A stretch of 64,000 nt of DNA. Origin: Sphagnum compactum (lineage: Eukaryota > Bryophyta > Sphagnopsida > Sphagnales). Below are positions 12,532 to 24,477 of this stretch, one piece after another. The notes below the pieces were generated by a model that was not told the DNA's origin, did not search any database, and worked only from the letters and a program-made list of their open reading frames with translations. The position numbers and the translations under genes are program-made. The number at the start of each line of letters is the position of its first letter. Positions within the stretch are counted from its first letter, which is position 1. Where the stretch lies: contig OZ234497.1 in assembly GCA_965153455.1 (NCBI GenBank), positions 3,100,001 to 3,164,000 on the forward strand, given 5' to 3'.

Positions 12532-12691
12532 GCTGACACACCTAGAGTATATGACAAGATCTTCTCTATTCAGACTAGCAAGGGTTTAGAGTGGTTCGGT
12601 TTCAGGAAATAGCTGACACACCTAGAGTATATGACAAGATCTTCTCTATTCAGACTAGTAAGGGTTTAGAGTGGTTCGATTTTAGGAAATA
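12532..12691 (+). repeat. 80-bp tandem duplication in the RNase H-integrase linker
   Basis: Copies at 12532-12611 and 12612-12691 start GCTGACACACCTAGAG and differ at only three or so bases. A period of 80 is not a multiple of three, so the duplication shifts the pol frame. The high identity implies it arose late, after the element had inserted. Confidence 0.93.
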
Positions 12692-12730
12692 GGTAAAAAA
12701 AATTTCCCAACATCATAAATGTTGTTTTGG

Positions 12731-12820
12731 CATCAACCACTAGCGTTATTCAGGGGGGCATCAACCACTAGCGTTATTCAGGGGGGCATCAACCACTAGC
12801 GTTATTCAGGGGATCATCAA
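12731..12820 (+). repeat. 28-bp tandem repeat, three copies plus a partial
   Basis: The unit begins CATCAACCACTAGCGTTATT and recurs at 12731, 12759 and 12787, with a partial copy at 12815. It lies 40 bases after the 80-bp duplication in the pol linker. The three copies are nearly identical. Confidence 0.93.
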
Positions 12821-12826
12821 CTCTAC

Positions 12827-14342
12827 ATGCTTGATGTCATACCAGAAGTGAATCAGGACAAGGAGCTTGCCTCAAATGTGGAAGAGATTAAAATGGTAAA
12901 CATTGAAGGAAGTGAGGTTCTAAGGACTACTAACGGGAAACAAGTACCAAAAAGGAAGTTACTTCAATATTATGACAAACAACAACAACTAGAATTGGTG
13001 TTGGCAGTTCAAGAATTGCTTGAATTTGATGACCAGGACTTGGCTCACACAGACTCTAATGAAGAGGAAAAATGTTGGACTAACGCAAAGGACATTGACA
13101 TCTGGAAGGACATAATTTGCATGAAATTGTTGAGTGAAGGCATATTGCTAGACACAATTGATTTTGAAGAGAGTAAGAGAGCAAAGAAGAGAATAATAAA
13201 TTATAATTGGCATTATCAAAAACTTTATTTCAAGGGGTTGTTTGTGCCTAAACTAGAGGAGAAAAAGGCACTGATAATCCAAATGCATAAAAAATTGGGG
13301 CATTTTGGAGAACAAAGGACCTTGGCTAAAATCTGCAGGCGATATTTTTGGCATGGTAGGACGGAGGATGTCAAAATGGTTGTGAGAATGTGCCAATAAT
13401 GTCAAATGGTGAGAAAAGTGGGTAGCATTCATTTTAAGGATGAAGAAGAATATACATGTTTGTGAACTATTTTATAGGGTTGCTATGGATATTGTAGGAC
13501 CATTACCTGAAACCAAGTCAAGAAACAAATATATTCTGGTTGCCATTGATCATTACTCAAAGTGGTGTGAGGCAAAAGCCATTGTTGACCATGGTGCTAA
13601 AACAATAGCCAAAGTTTTGGAAGATGATGTAATATGCAAATACGGAGTTCCCAAGTTTGTGCTAACTGATAATGGAGGGAGTGGGCAGTTGAATTTGATG
13701 TTATGTGTAGGGACTATGGTATCCACCATCAACATTCAGCACCCCAATGGTCATAGTGCAATGGGATGGCTGAACGTTTGATCAAAACTATTAAACATGG
13801 CATCATCGTTCTTTCTACAACACTAGAAAATGTGGACTGTTGGGATGAACAATTGGCCAAAGTCATGTTTGGATATAGATGCAGGATTCAGGCCAACACC
13901 AAATTTTTTCCCTTCATGATAATGACTAAGCGTACACCGCGTCTTAGGGTTGACAACTACCTACATTCTTTGACTGCTATGATTGACGACACTATTGATG
14001 CAAAAACTATTACAGAGCAGTTCCTCCAAAAGATAGACGCTTGTAACGCACATCCATGAAAATGTCTTGTTCAATGTGGAGCAAGCACAAAAGAAGCAAA
14101 AGAAGACCTATGCTACCAGAAAAGGGAAGCAAACATTTAAAGGATTGGTTGTTGGACTAACAATGGTCAAAATGAAGAAGCTAGGGAAGATGAAAGCTTT
14201 AACATCGAGTTGGGAAGGTCCATACCAATTTGTTGGACATGTAAATGGGAATGGTAATGTTGATTTTGAAGAGGGCAGTAGGTTATGCATCATTAGAGAT
14301 GGTGATGGGCATCAATGGGAAAGATCATGCAGGGATTTATAA
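12827..14342 (+). pseudogene. Integrase remnant
   Basis: Segment 12827-13399 ends in the zinc-binding HHCC domain (HKKLGHFG...MCQ, then a stop codon, then CQ: the stop falls inside the CxxC). Segment 13440-13781 carries the catalytic core: first Asp in AMDIVGPLP, second Asp in LTDNGG. The Glu block NGMAERLIKTI is read in the next frame from 13766, which continues to 14059, so a frameshift splits the DDE core. Segment 14067-14342 holds the basic C-terminal domain (SSWEGPYQFVGHV). No chromodomain follows. Confidence 0.9.
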
Positions 14343-14391
14343 ATTTATCATGTTCTACAAAACTGAAAAAAGTTGAGGGACTTAGCTTTTT

Positions 14392-14405
14392 AAGGAAGGG
14401 AGGGG
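14392..14405 (+). other. Polypurine tract
   Basis: AAGGAAGGGAGGGG lies seven bases before the start assigned to the 3' LTR. It is the expected plus-strand primer of an LTR element. The seven-base gap is slightly unusual and may mean that the LTR start has eroded in the 5' copy. Confidence 0.7.
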
Positions 14406-14412
14406 TTACATA

Positions 14413-15118
14413 TGTGACATGAAAGGAAGTGAATTGGATAATATTCTCGTGTGAACATAGCAAGTTTTTAGGGTTTTAATTTTTGTTTTTAGTGGCCATC
14501 AACTTTCTACGTGTTAATAGTGGAAATTATTCCATCACTATTTGTTTCTCTAAGATAGCTACAACAATAATTGCTTCAAGAAAGCTTGTGAGGATAGGTA
14601 TTGATTGGAGGCTTGGAGCTTTGGACGGTGGAAGGTAGGATAAGAAGGGGAATTTAGAAGCAATGTAAGTAGGTCTTTCTTCTTTCATGATCAATCTCAA
14701 GAGATAATAGGTTTTACTTGTTTTGATTGGTAGTTGTTTTATTTGGTTTTTGTTGCGCTAGTAACTACATTATGCAAGCAATGTACTCTTTGTAGGAATG
14801 GTTTCTATAAGGGGTTGATGTTGAGGATTGATGACAAAAAGGGAGGAAGTCCGAGCTGTAGATAAAGGGGCATGTAATGGATCAATATGCATTTGAATTG
14901 GGTACTATAGATATTTGTTGAGTTTCTCTTTAATTTATGTCATAGGTCAAGTATTTGAGTGAACACTAAAAGCTTTAGTTAAGGTGTCCTTGGGTTGGGT
15001 AGAATGAGATAAATGAGAATAGAAGTGGGAAGTTAATAAAGACATATTTGTAGTCCGAATCTACACAAAAATCTGCCTTTCCTGAAGTTCTAAATCAACC
15101 TGGTGTATGTCATTAGTA
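14413..15118 (+). repeat. 3' LTR
   Basis: It begins TGTGACATG and matches the 5' LTR, with a deletion of about 75 bp after the TTGCTTCAAGAAAGCT segment and many single-base changes. It ends around CATTAGTA, where similarity to the 5' copy stops. Confidence 0.85.
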
Positions 15119-18100
15119 TTAGGGGATGGATAGATGGAAACAAGAGTTAAATGTTCATCTTCATTGAAATAGACATAACAGAATTTCAGGTTGGAGAATA
15201 GAGTGTGCTTGTGTGAACAAATGGGGAAAATTTCCTTTTTTGCCTTGGAGTTCATAGTGCAAAAAAAAGTTTGTTTCAAAACAAAAGACGAAACATCAAC
15301 AATCATGAGTTTGTCGTTTCTCAACATCATTCGTATCGGTAAAATGCTACCTCCCTTGGTGGACAAGCTAACAATTTTGTTGTTGGTATGATCATTAATG
15401 TAAGGGTGTTTCTTACTTAGATTATCCCTTCCATTTTTTGCTGACAAAAGATACACACCTAGGGGGAAGTTCAAATATTTTTTGTACATATTTAGCTCAA
15501 GTTTAATTTTTTCTATCACAAATGTAATGAATTTTTTTTGTTACCTACCCTCATCATGCACTTTTTTTCATTAAAAAAACTTGAAGCCTTGAAAAGCTCC
15601 AAGTTCACATTAGTTACAAATTTTTTGGTCTTTTCATGTTCATTATTCACTTCAAACATCACGTATGCATGAAAACACAAGGTGAAACTTATAAAAGCTT
15701 TAAAAATCAATGTGTTCAAAAATTTCAACCCATATTTTTTTCTTTTGTATTATGCTCCCAAAGGGGACATTATTCAAACAAACTAGAAAATATGTGAATA
15801 AAAATATAAGGTGTGATATATTGGGTGTTGAGTAAAAATAATAAGTTAATTAATTCAAATAGGGTTATCTATATTTTGAAAATAAAATCATAATTAATGT
15901 AGGGTATGTGTAAATCTTTAATATTAGAGAATGTTTATTAAAAAAAAAACATGTGCATTAAAGATTTGAGGTATTAATTGTTAGTAGGTTCAATTATTGT
16001 GAAATAATGTTTTGATTAATTTATGCCTAATAAAAGTTTGTAAATTGTGGTTTTTTTCATTTTGATTACATTCCATGGGTGAAAGCATGATAAAGTAGCC
16101 CAAAAAATAGATTCACTATGCAAAAATTAAGGGTCCCCAAATAAAAGGTATAACAATTAGATGAATTTGTGAAAAATAATATCAATTTTTACATTCTTTC
16201 TTAACTATTGTTATCATTTGTTTCAAAAGTTAAATTGATATAATTATGTTTTTCCAATGCACTTACAAATACTTGAATTGGACCTTTAATTTTTGGCAGT
16301 TTGAAAATTAAATTTCAAGTAGTTGAAAGTATATGAATGTTTTTTGCAAAGAATTGTTTTTTTTTCCCCAACCCTCAATAATGATGTGATGAACATTCTA
16401 ATATATATATATATATATATATTTGTCAGTGGAGTTTGTTGTGATAGCTAAATTCATCCCCAACCTTAAAAAACTAACATAATTTTTTAAGAGATTTTTT
16501 AGGTTCTTTTCCAAGTCCAAATGATATGGTACAAAGTTTTTTAGAAGCTAAAGGGAGGTTAGATGTGCCAATGAAAAAATCTAGAAGATCCATTATTTGA
16601 GATGCTAAGGGAAGGTTAAAATTTTTGAAACTTGTTTCTTTTTACTTTACAAGTAAAAAACAAGGTAACAAGTAGAGTCAAAATATTTTGCTTCCACCTC
16701 ATGACTTCATTTTTTTTTCAATTCCAATTTTTTTAAAACTAAAAATCTAAATTAATATAAGATAGTGAAAATGGATGCCTAATATGTGCATATTAAAAAA
16801 TCAAATAATAATAGGATGGAGAAAAATATAAGTCCAAAACCTAATATTCAAAAATAGTTGTTTGACACCCATAGCTCATAGAAATAACATTCAGTGGCCC
16901 CCTCTGGATTGTGTTCACATCAAGTTGCACTTGTCATGTTTTGCTTGAACACAAGGTTCTCATATTGTCTTTTGGACAATTTATGGATATCCTTATAAGT
17001 TGTACCTGGTTTCTCAACCATCCGCAAGCACTCTATTTTTAACCTAACCTTAGATACAAATGTAAATGGTTTGCAAAGGGCATTTATGTTAGAAGTTTTT
17101 GAAGATGGACACACTAGCCCATGCAAAAGAACAAAATGAATACATGGTGATGTTGCAATTACATTTTTTCAATGAAATGAATATGTTTAATTGAAAGAAA
17201 AGTGAATTCTAGTCATGGGTATTGTGTTGAGTTGTGAACTATGAATAGTCAATTGAAATAATTCTTCATTAAAAATGGCAAATCAGGAGTTTTTTTCTCT
17301 GTGAAAGTTGCTTTTTCATCAAGGTATCATTATTGCTTACAAAAAAAAAACTTTTGATGAATTTCTTTTTCAATGATTGAAACTCAAGTGATAGATGCAA
17401 AATGTTTAAAAACCCAATCAAACTTAACCCTAATATCATTTCATATTAACATAGTAAAACATTGAAAAATGAATCGATTCAAACTACATAAAATGTTCCT
17501 CCAAAATTTTGCATCCAATTTTAATGCTACACCATATGTTTGAAACTTTTTTTTATTTTGTTCATCAATATATACAAACCTATAAAATTTTGATTCCTTC
17601 CAAGTTTAAATTTTTTTGAGGAAATTTGGCACCTTAATTTATATTAGTAATTGCCAAGTAAATGGAGTCATCTTAACTTGTATTTGGTTTTTCCTTAACC
17701 CATTTAGTTGGATTGTTTTGCCAAATTAATATCAACATCCATTATTCATTATTATCCATTTGCCAAAGAACCCTCTTAAAGGAAGATTCAATTTGTAAAT
17801 CCAAGAAAATTGAAAGTGTTCTATTCCCATATGTGTTCTCACTCACATTCCCCCATGTGGTATAACAATGTTCCATTTCCAAATGGAGCACTATCCATCC
17901 CATATTCTTTTGTTCAAGAATTATATTCCCTTACGCTATAAAGTTATGTTATGTGGACAGCTAAAGTTACATTTATAAATTATTGGCAAACTTTGCAAAG
18001 TTCCAAAATTGTACATACATAAGTTTGTTGGTGAAAACTCCTGAATAACAATATGTCAACCAAAGCTAGCACAACGAAACAAACTTGTTGATGGAAACAT

Positions 18101-19379
18101 GTCACAATCCATTAACAAAGACACCAACCCAGAGAGGAAGTGGAAGTACAAAGAAAAGGACCTAAGTTCATGTTGAATTAATATAAGTCCGATGTTGATA
18201 ATTAGGGACAGATGACGGTCAAATACCCTAAAGCCACTACCAACTGCTTGTAACAAGGCAACAATGGGAATGAAAGATGGGTCTAGAAGTGGAGAACTCC
18301 GTAGGTCTTATGGAATGATTTGTTATGTTCCAACTAGGAACTCAACAAGCTCGGTAGAATGATCCATCATTCTATTCGGCAATAATGGATTTCACAAGGG
18401 CCTATTTCATAGCATAATCTATTCTTTAGCAAATGATTCAAATTTGTAATTTAATCATTGATTCATTAAAATTAACACTACCAGTAAAAAGAAACCAACA
18501 AATAGCTGCCTATCTCACCTAGGGAAAAGGTTGGAATAGCGTGTTGAATAACACACTGAAATTGGTTGTGTATATGGTATTCCTTTGTTATAATGAAATA
18601 AAATTGTGTGTTTCTCATTGGGATGTTGCAAGTTATACTGCAAAAAACAAGTACTTGTAGATTTGACTTGCTTCATTATCTTGATCAATCTTGTTTCTTT
18701 GTCAAACTCAAAACTATAGCTTCAAATTCATGGCCATCAAATTGTGACTCAACGAATTAATTGTCATGGTTGTGTGTGTAATTTGCATGATAAGAGAGGG
18801 CACTGTTGAGAATGTCAAGAGAGTTTGAATCACATGCAATTTATGTAATTCATTTGAATGATGATGTCATGACCCAGATGTAAATTGCATCTTCATAACT
18901 ATCTTTCGTGCCTATTTAGAATAAGGATGCAAGTGTGCACATTCCCATTAAAAAACCTGTGAATTTCACTATTTATATAGTTTTCCAAAAACATTCATCA
19001 CAACAGTTGTATTGATCTCATTTGTTTGGTACCCATGGATGGTTTGGTTCATTTTTAGTCAATATGAAGCTAATAGGGAAATGGGTGTGGTTAAGTTTGT
19101 TAGGGTGCTCATTTGACCTTTTCTTTTCAGATGCAAACTAGAACTCTGAAATGCTACTTGAAGTCTCAAATAAGGCCCACACCAACCATTACGGCTTTGC
19201 AAGTGAATTATATAGTACCGATGCCAATGAGTTACTCATTATTAACATCCACCAAGAGGCTAAAATTAGTCAAAATTTTCCGCTTCAGATTATATAGGAT
19301 GCTATTGAATCTCAAAGGGAACAAGCATGATCTTCTAGGGGTGTGCCCTCACACCCATCTTTTGAAGTAAGTCCCACTT
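15119..19379. other. AT-rich intergenic region
   Basis: A minus-strand open stretch of about 150 codons (15519 down into the LTR) followed by one of 70 codons (15728-15516) may be a decayed coding fragment, but I recognise no family and part of it is LTR sequence. Otherwise the region is AT-rich with homopolymer runs and an (AT)n microsatellite at 16399-16422. No gene, tRNA or clear transposon was identified. Confidence 0.4.
16399..16422. repeat. (AT)n microsatellite
   Basis: About 12 uninterrupted AT units in an otherwise AT-rich intergenic stretch. Confidence 0.95.
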
Positions 19380-19715
19380 AATGAACCCATGACTCTATGA
19401 GATTGTAGAGAAATCTCCACAACACCAATTTGAAGGTAACATGACAAAAGGTGCAAGACAATAATATTATGAGAGTGGATCGCAAAGGGTCAAAGCACCA
19501 CCTTCTTCACAAATACCGTAGTACAACTGCAGCTTCAAGACATGTCTATCAAATAATTAAATAATTTTGAAGATTCCATGTCAGACCCCTGAATCTATGA
19601 GTTTGCAGAGAAATCTTCACAATAATAATTCGAAGGTAAGATGACAATAGGCACATGACAATAACATTAGGAGAGTGGATCACAAAGGATCAGACCACCA
19701 CCTTCATCACCGTCC
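19380..19715 (+). repeat. Imperfect tandem duplication, period about 203 bp
   Basis: The segment beginning near 19383 (CCATGACTCTATGAGATTG) recurs near 19586 (CCCTGAATCTATGAGTTTG). Both continue with agagaaatct(c/t)cacaa, (g)aaggtaa(c/g)atgacaa, agagtggatc and accaccttc blocks in the same order. The copies have diverged by substitutions and small indels. Function unknown. Confidence 0.8.
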
Positions 19716-21011
19716 TCACAAACACCATACTAGTGACCAGCTGCCTTGACTACCCAGTGAGTTCATCAACTCTCCTTTCAATTATGGGTGAAAAATACTT
19801 ATGTAAATATGCTACCTTATGTTTTCTTTTAGAAAAATCACACACAAAACACAATCACCAAACATGAAAGTTTGAGAAGCTTTTTCCGAAGGAAAACTTT
19901 GAAATCATGAGTCATGGCAATATAAACATCAATCACCAAGGAGAAAAGTCCAACTCAACTTTCATTTTCACAGTTCCAAGTTGGAAATCACACACACACT
20001 AAAAGGTAGATCACCACTCCCATCACCCCAAAAACTTTAATGGAAGTCACAACCAAAAAAATCAACTCAACAATGAAAAATTCACAGCCAACAAGAAGAA
20101 AATTCACTTGCACATGGAAGCCACAATGCTACTTACTAATTATTGTGGCCAGATTGCATTTATCAACACAAGTTTTTTCAGAATGGACAAAGGCAATAGG
20201 AATTTAAAACATCTTTGTAATGGGTTGCAAACAAAACCCTTGTTAAATGGGTGTGTGTGGAAGACAAACACTATGGTGCACACATCTAGTCTTGGTGTTG
20301 TGGTTCTCTCTCTCTCTGTCAACAATTATTTTATTGAGTACTCCAAGTCCTATTCATCACTCTCCAATTCCTCCAAACTGACAAAATCATGGCATTCTCC
20401 CAAATTCATCTACACAAAAAGCTAGACTGTTGATTGAGGATGAGTTCTAATTGGACGGTTTCTATACAAAATGAGAAGAATTGGGTTCCTAGTTTGAAGC
20501 TAGTTGAGAGCTAGTGGAGCTCTTGTACTAAAAAGTTAAGAAGACGATCAGGGTGGTGTTTGGGTTCATGCAAATCTTATCAACTTGTTGGGTCTGACAA
20601 ACTCAACAAATTTGTTTTAAAAAATCCAAAGATCATGTGCAAGTTGTGTTCAATGCAAATCTCATCAACTGTGGTGGTGATGGATGCATTCAACTTGTTT
20701 CAGAAAATTCAAAGAGATGCATCAGCATCACTTTGAAGCTAGCTAAAAAAGTCATTTTTGAAGTTACACAAAGGAAGATTTGGAGCTTCCTGACATCAGA
20801 CACTGGGTTTGAAAACGCTTTCTCACATTTCTGTTGATAGTTCTGAAGCTATGGAGAGTTACTAAGGAGCTTCAAAGCTCTGGACAATAATAAGGAGCTT
20901 TTGAAAGCTATAGTGGAGAGTAAGGAGCTTCCAAAGCTATGGAGCTTGTAAGGAGAGTAAGGAGCATTGCATTGAGGACTGGGACTTGTGAATTGGATTC
21001 CTTTGGTTTTA
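19716..21011. other. Intergenic region 3' of the ATL gene
   Basis: There is no recognisable gene. Several short open frames lack family features. A cluster of short repeats lies at its right end (20855-20975). The 3' UTR of the neighbouring minus-strand ATL gene probably occupies the last few hundred bases. Confidence 0.4.
20855..20975 (+). repeat. Short interspersed repeats of AAGGAGCTT / AAAGCTATGGA type
   Basis: The motif (t)aaggagctt followed by caaagct or gaaagct and (a)tggagagtaaggag recurs four to five times with variable spacing. It may lie in the 3' UTR of the ATL-type gene that ends at 21012. Confidence 0.7.
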
Positions 21012-22481
21012 TTATGAGCTCAAGAAGAATCCCATGATGTTTAATGCTGTGGATGTTTCGGGGATTCTGGAAGATAATGAAGATGATGGTGATGAGCTTT
21101 CACCTTGTTCAAGATCACTGGTTTCTGATGAATAAATTGGCAGTGTGGGTGATGATGATGCAATCGGCCTACCTTTGCTCAGGAGACGCTTGAGACTGAC
21201 CAGTCTTGCCATGTGTGATCTGCTGCTTCCTTCAGCTTCTGCAACTGCCACTGGACTCCTGGTTGTAGCCATACTGATCTCTACCACAACTGCTGAATTA
21301 CAAGCTTGACCTCCTACAGCTGATCCTGAATTACTTGCAAAAGGTCCTTGTTGTTGTTGTTGTTGTTGAAGCTCTGAATCCACAGCCTGCAGTATGGTGG
21401 TTGTTGCAGGAGATTGAGCAGCAGCAGCATTTAGATGTGTCTCATGAGTCCCCCAAAACAACACATTTGGAGGAATGTAAGCTGGTCCAACATGACTATT
21501 GCTCCCATTTGGCTCCTGCCCTTTCTCAGACCTTGTTGTTGGAGCTTGATTCTGCTCCTGGTGGGGCTCCAGCTGATCTGATCCTGCCAGACCCGAATCC
21601 ATTACACCTGCAACATGGACCTGCTGTGTTGAGACCTCAGGAATATGAGCTGATGATACACCACCACCAGCTGCTCCTGGAGCTCCGGCAGAGCTCCTAA
21701 CAGTGTTGAGAGATGAGCCTGATGCCTCTGAAGCAGCTTGGGTACTAGACATCTGGATGTTTCTGGATTCAACCCGGAGCAATTGCTGCTGATGAGGAGA
21801 ATCTGCAGCGGGACCTCCAGCAGCTGGGTTTGATTGATCCAGCAGATGCCAAGATTCATGAGGTGGACCGGCTTTGTCAGGCTTCACGCTGGTTCTGCAA
21901 AGAGGGCAACTGGAGTGAGAGTGGAACCACATGTCGATGCAGTCCAGATGAAAGCTGTGATTGCATCTGGGAAGCAATCTTCCGGTTTCTTTCTCCTCGA
22001 ATTCCTCCAGACAAACTGCACACTCCAGAACAGAACTTCCCTTCATCTCCGCTGCTCTGTACACAAAAGTGGGTAGAAGCTCTACCACAGCCTTGTCCAA
22101 ACCGAAACCGTCACCAAGAAAATGAGGACCAAGGTGGTTGTTGTTGCTGTTATTGTTGTGATGATCTCCCATGAGGAAATTCAGCTGTCCAGCTCTTCTC
22201 CTCCTACTCCAAGAGACCGAGTGTGCAGCTGCACCTGCTCCGGCACTACTACCCCCAGGCCCAGCTTGCAAATTCGATGCAGCTGCTATGGAGCCCGCGG
22301 CGTGGTTTCTCCAGAACCATTTGGCGTAGATGTGGATGCAGAAGACGAATAGCACCACTCCGAAAAGCACTGCCACTGCCACTACCATGATCTTACTGTT
22401 CACCATGTACGCACTTGGCGGTGAATTCGGATTGAAAGGACCGGTACCTGCTGCCGGAGGGGGAGGAGCTGAACTAGACAT
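21012..22481 (-). CDS. ATL-family RING-H2 E3 ubiquitin ligase
   Basis: A single uninterrupted frame of 489 codons. ATL proteins are membrane-anchored RING-H2 E3 ligases that recruit E2 enzymes and often act in defence or stress responses; targets of this one are unknown. Residues 1-29 are Pro/Ser-rich. Residues 30-50 form one transmembrane helix followed by a basic stretch, and the GLD motif that defines the family is at 127-129 ([13 protein letters not shown]). The RING-H2 domain at 154-195 has spacing C-x2-C-x15-C-x-H-x2-H-x2-C-x10-C-x2-C, with the ATL-typical Trp at 185. The 290-residue tail is low-complexity, rich in Ser, Ala and Gln (a Gln run near the middle), and longer than in most ATLs. 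Absence of introns fits the family. The ATG at 22481 is the first in frame and places the helix near the N-terminus as expected. No operon-like neighbours. Confidence 0.94.
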   Translation of the reverse strand: MSSSAPPPPAAGTGPFNPNSPPSAYMVNSKIMVVAVAVLFGVVLFVFCIHIYAKWFWRNHAAGSIAAASNLQAGPGGSSAGAGAAAHSVSWSRRRRAGQLNFLMGDHHNNNSNNNHLGPHFLGDGFGLDKAVVELLPTFVYRAAEMKGSSVLECAVCLEEFEEKETGRLLPRCNHSFHLDCIDMWFHSHSSCPLCRTSVKPDKAGPPHESWHLLDQSNPAAGGPAADSPHQQQLLRVESRNIQMSSTQAASEASGSSLNTVRSSAGAPGAAGGGVSSAHIPEVSTQQVHVAGVMDSGLAGSDQLEPHQEQNQAPTTRSEKGQEPNGSNSHVGPAYIPPNVLFWGTHETHLNAAAAQSPATTTILQAVDSELQQQQQQQGPFASNSGSAVGGQACNSAVVVEISMATTRSPVAVAEAEGSSRSHMARLVSLKRLLSKGRPIASSSPTLPIYSSETSDLEQGESSSPSSSLSSRIPETSTALNIMGFFLSS

Positions 22482-22746
22482 GGCTGGCTACTGCAAAAAC
22501 AAAAAGCAAGCTGCTGCTCTCGCGGAAACCCAAACCCTGGAGCTTGCAGACGAAACCAAGTCCAGGCGAAAATCCAGACTAGAAGCACCAACTCCAGCTA
22601 GAATTCACTAGCTAGGCAGCAGATTTGTTGCCGCTCTGCAGCTGCACTAGGATCCAGTCTCGATCATCGACTAGTAGTTCTCTGGTGGTGGAATGCATCT
22701 AGTTTCTGAATCAGCTAGATCATGCCAATGATGATGATGCTGCTGA

Positions 22747-22770
22747 TTCTTCTTCTTCTTCTTCTTCTTC
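22747..22770. repeat. (TTC)8 microsatellite
   Basis: Eight TTC units about 270 bp before the ATL start codon, probably in the 5' UTR or promoter. On the coding strand of the ATL gene it reads (GAA)n. Confidence 0.95.
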
Positions 22771-23104
22771 GCTCGCTGACGACAAGCAGAGTAGGATTCA
22801 GAAACAGAAATTTGATCAGATCCATAAGTCCTAAGTACTAGAATCACAACAGCGAAGTGCCATGATCCATCCACAAACAACACAATATTTGAAGAAGCCT
22901 TCAAAGCTTGGAATCAACAGCTCCCTAATAAAAAATCTTGCCCCTCCTCGACCACCGCGCGCGGCTCTTCTTCTCGATTGCACAAGATGAATCTTCTGAG
23001 GCCACAGAATTCAGAATTAGAAATCCACAGTCGCTGAAGCTCAAAGAACTGCTGGTAAAATCCGGATTTTGTCCACAGATTGCAATGACCTGTAGTCCCG
23101 AGAT

Positions 23105-23635
23105 TGATTCCGCGCTTGTTTCCGACCAAGTTGCTTGCTTGTTTGCAACCAAGTTGCTAGCTTGTTTGTGACCGAGTTCCTTGCTTTGGTTGCGACCTCT
23201 CTCGACACTCCTCCCTTGTTTCCGACCAAGTTACTAGCTTATTTGCAACCAAGTTGCTAGCTTGTTTGCGACCAAGTTCCTTGCTTTATTTGCGACCTCT
23301 CTCGAAATTCCTCCCTTGTTTTCGACTAAGTTGCTAGCTTGTTTGCGACCAAGTTCCTTACTTTGTTTGCGAACTCTCTCGAAATTCAGCTCTTGTTTCC
23401 GACTAAGTTGTTAGCTTGTTTGCGACCAAGTGAACCTTGCTTTTTTTGCGACCTCTCTCGAAATTCCTCTCTAATTGTTTCCGACTAAGTTGCTCGCTTG
23501 TTTGCGACCAAGTTGCTAGCTTGTTTGCAACCAAGTTGCTTGCTTGTTTGCGACTAAGTTGCTTGCTTTGTTTGCGACCTCTGTCGAAATTCCTCACTTG
23601 TTTCCGACTAAGTTGATTGATTGTTTGCGACCAAC
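23105..23635. repeat. Minisatellite with higher-order structure upstream of the ATL gene
   Basis: A unit of about 22-23 bp, ttgcgaccaagttgctagcttg with variants (tttccgactaagtt, tttgcaaccaagtt), is repeated about 20 times. Every 77-126 bp the series is punctuated by the marker GCGACCTCTCTCGAAATTCC (near 23190, 23292, 23369, 23448 and 23574), which gives a higher-order repeat. Apparent open frames here are only periodic translations of the repeat. It begins about 620 bp upstream of the ATL start codon. Confidence 0.92.
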
Positions 23636-23653
23636 TAGTTGCTTGCTCGGTTG

Positions 23654-23679
23654 CTCTCTCTTCTCTCTCTCTCTCTCTC
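23654..23679. repeat. (CT)n microsatellite
   Basis: A nearly pure CT tract at the distal end of the minisatellite. CT/GA tracts are common in plant promoters and 5' UTRs. Confidence 0.95.
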
Positions 23680-23790
23680 AGAGAGCTGTAGTACCTTGCG
23701 TGTTTGCTTGGGGATGAGTATTCGGGGCGCCGGGTTTTGGGTTGACCACAAATGAAGTTTTTTTTGTTTCCTACAAAAATGGAACCAACG

Positions 23791-23814
23791 TGTGTGTGTG
23801 TGTGTGTGTGTGTG
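23791..23814. repeat. (TG)12 microsatellite
   Basis: Twelve TG units followed by a G-rich run (ggtggtggggggaggggg). Z-DNA-type sequence; no gene nearby other than the ATL gene 1.3 kb away. Confidence 0.95.
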
Positions 23815-24129
23815 GTGGTGGGGGGAGGGGGTAGAGAATTTTAGGAAGAGTAAACAATCCAAAAAAAAAAGAAAAACAAAGAACAAACCTCCACAAAATG
23901 AAATGAAATAAATACCCATCCACTACAAACAACTAAAGGGAGGCTTGTGCATTAAATGTTGAGTTTCAGCATTTCATAGGGTACTGAGATTTAATAAAAT
24001 TTCCTTACTTTGCAGATTACCAATGCAATGGGGGAGCCTTCACAGGACCTCAGGAGGAGAGTGTAATTCTATGATACAAGAGAAGAGGCTTGTTGTTCAA
24101 AGGGTTGTTTGGAAACTGGATAAGGCATA

Positions 24130-24440
24130 AGAAAGTGTAGGGTAAAGCCCCGTGGGGTGGGAGCTAATAAGGGCCCCCACAAGGCACCGAGGGATGCCCG
24201 AATTCGGGTAAAGCCTAAGGCCCAATGGTTTTACCCACCGTCAAAACCAGATAAATTTCTTTAAATTCCCGTAATACCTAGCAGGTACCCGGCAGGTATC
24301 ATGAATTTTTTTAATAAAAAAATGTCAGTCCGCAGGCTTTAACAGAAAGCCTAATTGGACACACATCCATGAACTTTACGAGTTTTGTAAAGCCCATTAC
24401 AATGGGTAAAGGTGTCTGGGGGTACATTGCGAAAAACTAA
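24130..24440. other. GC-richer structured island of unknown nature
   Basis: This block stands out from AT-rich surroundings by base composition and self-complementarity. It contains the perfect 12-bp palindrome CCCGAATTCGGG at 24197-24208, the hairpin CCCATTACAATGGG near 24391, and three occurrences of a (gg)gtaaagcc motif. There is no coding frame and I recognise no tRNA A/B boxes. It may be a fragment of a non-coding transposon such as a SINE or terminal-repeat element. Confidence 0.35.
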
Positions 24441-24477
24441 GCTGGTTTTTACACTATCAAAAGGCCTCGGAGTCAGT

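Larger units (their letters stand above)
6234..15118 (+). mobile_element. Degenerate Ty3/gypsy LTR retrotransposon, full length
   Basis: Two related direct repeats (LTRs) of about 786 and 706 bp bound an interior with gag, protease, reverse transcriptase, RNase H and integrase in the order that defines Ty3/gypsy elements. All are on the plus strand. Each domain is recognisable but interrupted by stop codons and frameshifts, and several catalytic residues are replaced, so the element cannot be autonomous. The LTRs differ at many positions, and the 3' LTR lacks about 75 bp, which indicates an old insertion. No target-site duplication is visible (ccaat before, ttagg after), so either the exact ends are off by a few bases or the flanks have changed. 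No chromodomain was seen after the integrase. Confidence 0.93.

Noticed and set aside
15061-15519. 152-codon minus-strand frame overlapping the 3' LTR
   Set aside because: Its last part is LTR sequence and no domain is recognisable; at most a decayed fragment disrupted by the insertion.
23403-23597. Lys/Gln-rich periodic protein in the minisatellite
   Set aside because: The period equals the DNA repeat and the frame is broken by unit-length changes; not a gene.
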